Shown: positions 59,755 to 64,000 of the stretch, in pieces
How the letters are laid out: every line of letters starts with the position of its first letter
Position numbering within the stretch: the first letter of the stretch is position 1
NCBI GenBank assembly: GCA_963971405.1
Contig: OZ020489.1
Location: 27,306,290 to 27,370,289, forward strand
DNA length: 64,000 bases
Reading direction: 5' to 3'
DNA from: Psococerastis gibbosa
Taxonomy: Eukaryota > Arthropoda > Insecta > Psocodea > Psocidae
Position numbers and translations under genes: made by a program
The notes under the pieces: model-generated
The model's input: only the letters and a program-made list of their open reading frames with translations
What the model was told of the DNA's origin: nothing
Databases searched by the model: none

Positions 59755-60085
59755 AACGTGTTCAGGCGGAACACGTTTTATGGGTTGTCCAGTAGGTAGC
59801 GGCCAGGATGGCCGTTTCGTTAGCTTCTGCTAGGTCAGCAGCTGTGCAAGGTAAAGGCAGCAGTCGGCACATGTCTTGGGTCTCTCCGCATTCGCATGCC
59901 GCGTCGTTTTCAGCGATGAAGCCCCATCTAGCAGCGGTGGTTATGCAGAGAGGAGCACCAGTTCTTAGTAGGTTGTGGCCCATCATCAGTTCTTCTTTTG
60001 GCTCAATCACTTGGGGATGGAACCGCTTCCATGCAATGACCAACGTAGGCTTATATGACAACAGGAAATGAGCGCAAGAGCCCAT
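59755..60085 (-). mobile_element. LINE 3' end relic between NECAP and PSMD11
   Basis: The minus-strand frame has HNLLRTGAPLCITTAARWGF and CECGETQDM, paralleling the Cys-rich C-terminus at 19245-19634. It ends at the same 3' hairpin (AACGTGTTC at 59755-59763 with GAACACGTT at 59769-59777). It is shorter and more decayed than the 19-kb copy. Confidence 0.65.
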
Positions 60086-60294
60086 TTATAGGGGTTCCAA
60101 GTGGCAGAGTGCAAAATACTTGCTATTCCTTGTTTACTGCACACAAGGCAAAGTGTATTCTAAAACTTATCTTTAAGAGATACTTTGCCCTATGTAAATA
60201 AACGAAGTGCAAGCTTATCTTATGTTTTTGTCGCTCGTAAACGGGCTGTTACGGGTACGGAAATACGGACTGTCATATATTTTATAAACAAATA

Positions 60295-60742
60295 AAACAT
60301 AGTTGAGAAAGCAACCTATTGAGTTTTGTTACTGATTTCAACATCTAAATCATACCGAAAGTTAAGAAGAAACAATGGAAACGTTTGTTGCCAATATAAA
60401 TTTTATATTTTTGCCCCAGATCCAAATTATCAAGAGGAAGGGACCTAGTGGGTTTTGTTAATAACAAAAATTTACAATATGTGACGTGGCAGTAGTATAT
60501 GAATTAAAACAATTGTTGGGCAATTTTGAGAAATACTTTTATAGTAGTTTCCCCCCCCCCCCAAAATATGAAAAAAAATCACCCATTGACAGTACTTTGG
60601 TCTTAAATCGATACACAGACCGACATTTCGAAAAACAGTTTTTTTAGTCCTTGGACCTGAAAACGGGCAATTCTGATGCAATCTCAAAATCGAACATATT
60701 GACGTAAGTTTTCCTTATTACGTATGGATAGGAAAGCAAAAA
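60295..60742 (-). repeat. Repeat family A, copy A8
   Basis: Has AGAAAGCAACCTATTGAG, GAAACAATGGAAACGTTTG, AATTATCAAGAGGAAGGGAC, a C run and a final CTTATTACGTATGGATAGG, matching the order of copy A1 with many changes. Confidence 0.65.
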
Positions 60743-60886
60743 GTTATCATGTGACTGGAATGAGAGCACAAAACAAAAAAAAAAACTGCAATGGTCTAAG
60801 AGTAAAACACTTACAATATTCCGGACCCAAAGGATTATAATAAATTAAAAAATATTAGTAGCATAATCATATTTACTCAATTCAAT

Positions 60887-60892
60887 TTTATT
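60887..60892 (-). terminator. Possible PSMD11 polyadenylation signal
   Basis: AATAAA on the minus strand, about 160 bases downstream of the PSMD11 stop codon. Confidence 0.4.
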
Positions 60893-61051
60893 GATACATC
60901 CAACACATCCTTGTAATTTTACTCAAAAATATTTTTCATCTCCTGGTAAATTTCAAAAAAAGCCAATGGTTAATAATAATAATAACTGACAGCAGATGAA
61001 GTCTCCAAGAATTCCATGTTAATAAATTAATAAACATATTTTACAAGACAA

Positions 61052-63609
61052 TTAAGAGAGTTTTTTGGCCTTCTGATAAAGAGTGTCAACAACCTTGCCC
61101 ATGTGGAGAATTACTTCCAAACCAGTATCGTAGGTTTTGTTCAGGGGGGTTTCTTCGAAAACGATGAGAACTCCAGCACCCTGATCCAAGATTCCATTCA
61201 ATTTCTTGTCGAGAACCATCTGCAAAATAGTAAAATTATACCCATATTTATTTTATGATACATAAAAGTGAACGGTGGAGTGTTCCACGAGACAAATGTA
61301 ATACATTTCTTCAAGGAATGCCAAGGCATGCTCAGTTTAGATCTGCCAAGCCATGGAAATAGTCATTATGAATAAAATAACTTTGTACAGTTTTACGTCA
61401 AACAAAGTTAAAAAAAAATACAACTCTTCTTACAGGTAGATCCATGAAATTAATAGACGAATTCACCTCTATCTCGTTGGTAGTATTAATTTTTGGGTGA
61501 AAATTATTGAATTGATTGATCTAGAAGTTTGTCTAACCTTGAAAAATAATTGAATTATGACCAGAGTTAAACAATGTAAGCTCTGAGTAATTCATAAATA
61601 TCTCAGATATTTCTCCAATTATCATCAGATAACTGAGTGTTCACAATACATTTATAATTGAAGTACATTCTTAAGTTGAAGTCTGCTTCAAACTATCAAT
61701 AGTTGTGACAACCTCACACCCTCCAGGAAGCACAGCCTTGTCATACTTACATTGCATCTATTTTCATTTTGATTTCTATAAATACACGGATATCTATCTA
61801 GATATTTAGTGAGCCGCATGTTTTTTACCGTAAAATATTTCATAGCAACATAAAAGTTTCATAGCCACTGATAAGGGATGAATAAACAAAGACCATAATA
61901 GCTTGGCCATTGCTAAAAAAATCATTATACGTAGTCCCCAAGTTAGTTTCTGCCTAGACAGGACATGTAAGAGTAGTAATACGGACTCGGACTTTCACCC
62001 GAAAGGCTGTTGGTTCGAGTCCCACACTAGCTAAAATTTCTAGCCATGCCTCGGAGGGCATGTAAAGCAGGCGGTTCCGGACTTTCCTAATTGAGTGTAA
62101 GAGAGGGCTTTATAGCCCTAACGCCGCTAAGTTGGCTTAGTAAAAGAACAAAAAAAAAGTCCTTAAAGTCCTTATTTAAAATTTCAACATTCCGATAAAA
62201 CGTGAACATTTTTTAATTTATAAATTATTTTAATTTCTGGGTCGGGCCAATTAGCCCCCCAAATCGCGGCTTTTCAAATTAATTCAAGTCTCGAAATAGT
62301 AAATAGTGAAGGCTATCAACCAAATTAGGTGCATTTGTAGTTGGTCGAATACAAGTCATTTGCTAAATGCTCCTTAACGACCCTTACGAACCCAACTTTT
62401 AAATTCAAACCGTATTTAAAAGCTACTGTCACTAGACGAAACGTTTTACTTTTCAGGGAAGAGCTTATTTTCAAATTAACGCCATGTTATGCAAAGGCAA
62501 CAAATAATTGAAGTAAATTATGATTAATTCACCTGCGAAAGTTTCTTCTCAACTTGTGGATGAGGAAGGCGGATAGTGCTGGCAACATGCTCCACCTGTA
62601 CTCTGGAGTAAGGTTCAATAATGCGGCAGAGGTTCTGTTCCAACATATTGTCATACAGTGTGCCCAGGAGACCGCAAACAATAGGGTCCTCCTTCAACTC
62701 TTTATTGTATCCTTGAAGAGCTTTCTGGAAATCGGCTAGAGACCTCTCACGACTTGCACTGGCAACTGCCTTCATTGCGTCAATGTCCTTGCCAGCATAT
62801 TTGAGCGCCAATTTCCCAGACACAATTTGGGATACGTCGTCAGGTGTGTTCAACATGATTTTTGATAGAAGCATGTATTTCAAAGCAACAAGAGCTTTTG
62901 GCGATTCCACTGAGTCATAACCTTCAAATGCTTCGTAAAAATATGAGTAGGCTGTTTTGAAATCTTTTTCGTCGGCTGCATGAAGAACACCCGACTGCAA
63001 GTCTAGTTCAGCTTGCATTTTGGGAGGACAGTAAATAGCGTTGGCTGTTGTGCGTGCTGACGTCAGTGCAGCCCGAGCCTTTGACAGATTACATAAAGCC
63101 TGATAGGTCTTACTCTCCAAAAGTTGGACTTCCACTAGTAGATTTTTATCATCTAATTTCTTTAATTCTTTAAGTAGTGTAGACCCAAGCGTTAAAGCCT
63201 CTGTGTACATCTTTCTGTCGTAATATAATGCAACCAGTCTCGCTTCTAAAGACTGCCTTAGAAAGGTTCTTTGCTCATCTTTTGCCCATTGAATACATTC
63301 TAAACACAAAGGTATTTCAAGTTTCGATTTAGACTCCAAATCCAAAAAGAAATCAACCAAAGAACGGACCAGTTTAGCTGCTTTAGCCTTGCTGATTTGA
63401 TTTAAGAAGGGTCTGGTCTTTGTTATTAAATCAGCCAACTTATCTGGATTATTTTCTTGCTTGTATTTCTCACCAAGTGTCAGTATCTTCTGTTCATCAA
63501 TCCGAATCTTTTCTTCTTCTTCTTCCTGGTTTTGAACAAGTCTGTTAAGATTAAATTGGTTGGATTCATTTCCAGAAACAGATCTTTCAAACATCATTGC
63601 ACCCGCCAT
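61052..63609 (-). CDS. PSMD11: PSMD11 / Rpn6, 26S proteasome lid subunit (complete, 2 coding exons)
   Basis: Exons on the minus strand are 63609-62533 (1077 nt) and 61219-61052 (168 nt). They join in phase 0 across a CAG/GTGAAT donor and TTTTGCAG acceptor, giving 414 residues against 422 in human. Rpn6 is a structural subunit of the 19S lid that clamps lid to core particle. Visible: an acidic N-terminus ([17 protein letters not shown]), an alpha-solenoid of TPR-like helices ([54 protein letters not shown]), then the PCI domain (about residues 230-390: [43 protein letters not shown]), ending [20 protein letters not shown] and a helical tail LYQKAKKLS. The large first exon and the second exon together cover the whole family length, so the gene looks intact. 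Confidence 0.97.
61220..62532. other. PSMD11 intron (1.31 kb)
   Basis: Contains a tRNA-derived SINE (61965-62170). Otherwise AT-rich without recognised features. Confidence 0.8.
61965..62170 (+). mobile_element. tRNA-derived SINE, copy 2 (in PSMD11 intron)
   Basis: B box in TTGGTTCGAGTCCCACACTA, body CGGAGGGCATGTAAAGCAGG and GTGTAAGAGAGGGCTTTATA, ending in an A run and AAGTCCTTATTT. Very close to the copy at 20245-20412, so the family is fairly young. Confidence 0.78.
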
Positions 63610-63918
63610 GTTGAGGAACTGTACAAGTGTACACTCACGCCACTATGACTATTTTTTTGCACCATATCCGCCAAGTCATCCTCTTTTTAAAATGCCAGTT
63701 TGGCTGATAAGCTAAACATAGATATTCAAGTACACAATTAAATTGTTGTATTGGTTGCCTGAGTTCTCACTTTCTAATATTTAATTTAAGACGCTAAAAA
63801 ACAATACAATAAATAAAATAAATTATATGATTTACAAAACAATTTTAATTTCCTCATTCTATTATAAAATAACAGTCACCCTTCTTACGATAAAACAATT
63901 TTTTCTACCCAAACTGAT

Positions 63919-64000
63919 TTAGCATTTTACTTTTTGTGTTGTTTTGTTGGCAGCGTTGGGTGGCTTGGAATCGTTTTTGGTGGGTGATTTATCAATAATT
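63919..64000 (-). CDS. Possible C-terminus of a minus-strand gene entering at the right edge
   Basis: The minus-strand frame reads IDKSPTKNDSKPPNAANKTT then QKVKC and a TAA at 63921-63919. The Lys/Pro/Asn-rich composition would suit a disordered tail of a gene transcribed in the same direction as PSMD11. Only 26 codons are visible, so this may be chance. Confidence 0.25.
   Translation of the reverse strand, partial: IIDKSPTKNDSKPPNAANKTTQKVKC

Noticed and set aside
1..64000. CRISPR arrays, operons or bacterial sequence
   Set aside because: All genes are spliced animal genes; no regularly spaced short repeats were seen.

Overview
This is a window of an animal nuclear genome, most likely an arthropod and plausibly a hemipteran insect. 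The host genes have GT-AG introns and conserved eukaryotic proteins. The CoREST protein begins with a sequence I associate with insect CoREST and carries a GATA-like zinc finger that I recall from the fly protein. The species call is inference and low confidence. The DNA is AT-rich and packed with transposon debris.

Five host genes can be reconstructed exon by exon with matching splice phases: the N-terminal part of TMTC4 (minus, 54-3639, runs off the left edge), PIGS (plus, 17433-27323, complete, 9 coding exons), the CoREST/RCOR gene (plus, 30234-45915, complete, 9 coding exons plus a possible microexon), NECAP (minus, 53346-58780, complete, 5 coding exons) and PSMD11/Rpn6 (minus, 61052-63609, complete, 2 coding exons). 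A possible orphan 5' coding exon lies at 14072-14371 (minus), and a possible 3' terminal exon of another minus-strand gene touches the right edge. The genes do not form a pathway: O-mannosylation in the ER, GPI-anchor attachment, chromatin repression, clathrin endocytosis and the proteasome are each represented once.

Layout: 1-3.6 kb TMTC4; 3.6-14 kb a gene-poor block of hAT-like elements, foldbacks, G/C-run elements and LINE relics; 14.6-17.2 kb a 2.6-kb near-perfect palindrome made of two head-to-head copies of a P-like element carrying a THAP-type start; 17.4-27.3 kb PIGS, with a degenerate antisense LINE in intron 6; 30.2-45.9 kb RCOR, whose introns hold nested MITEs and a cluster of one repeat family in both orientations; 46-53 kb intergenic foldbacks and a tRNA-like repeat; 53.3-58.8 kb NECAP with a hAT, two Harbinger-like palindromes and an inverted pair of tRNA-like repeats in its introns; 58.8-61 kb repeats; 61-63.6 kb PSMD11.

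The most interesting material is in the mobile DNA: the P-like composite palindrome just upstream of PIGS, a family of short palindromic MITEs whose two arms change together between copies, a LINE 3' hairpin with compensatory changes, and inverted repeats bracketing RCOR exon 8.
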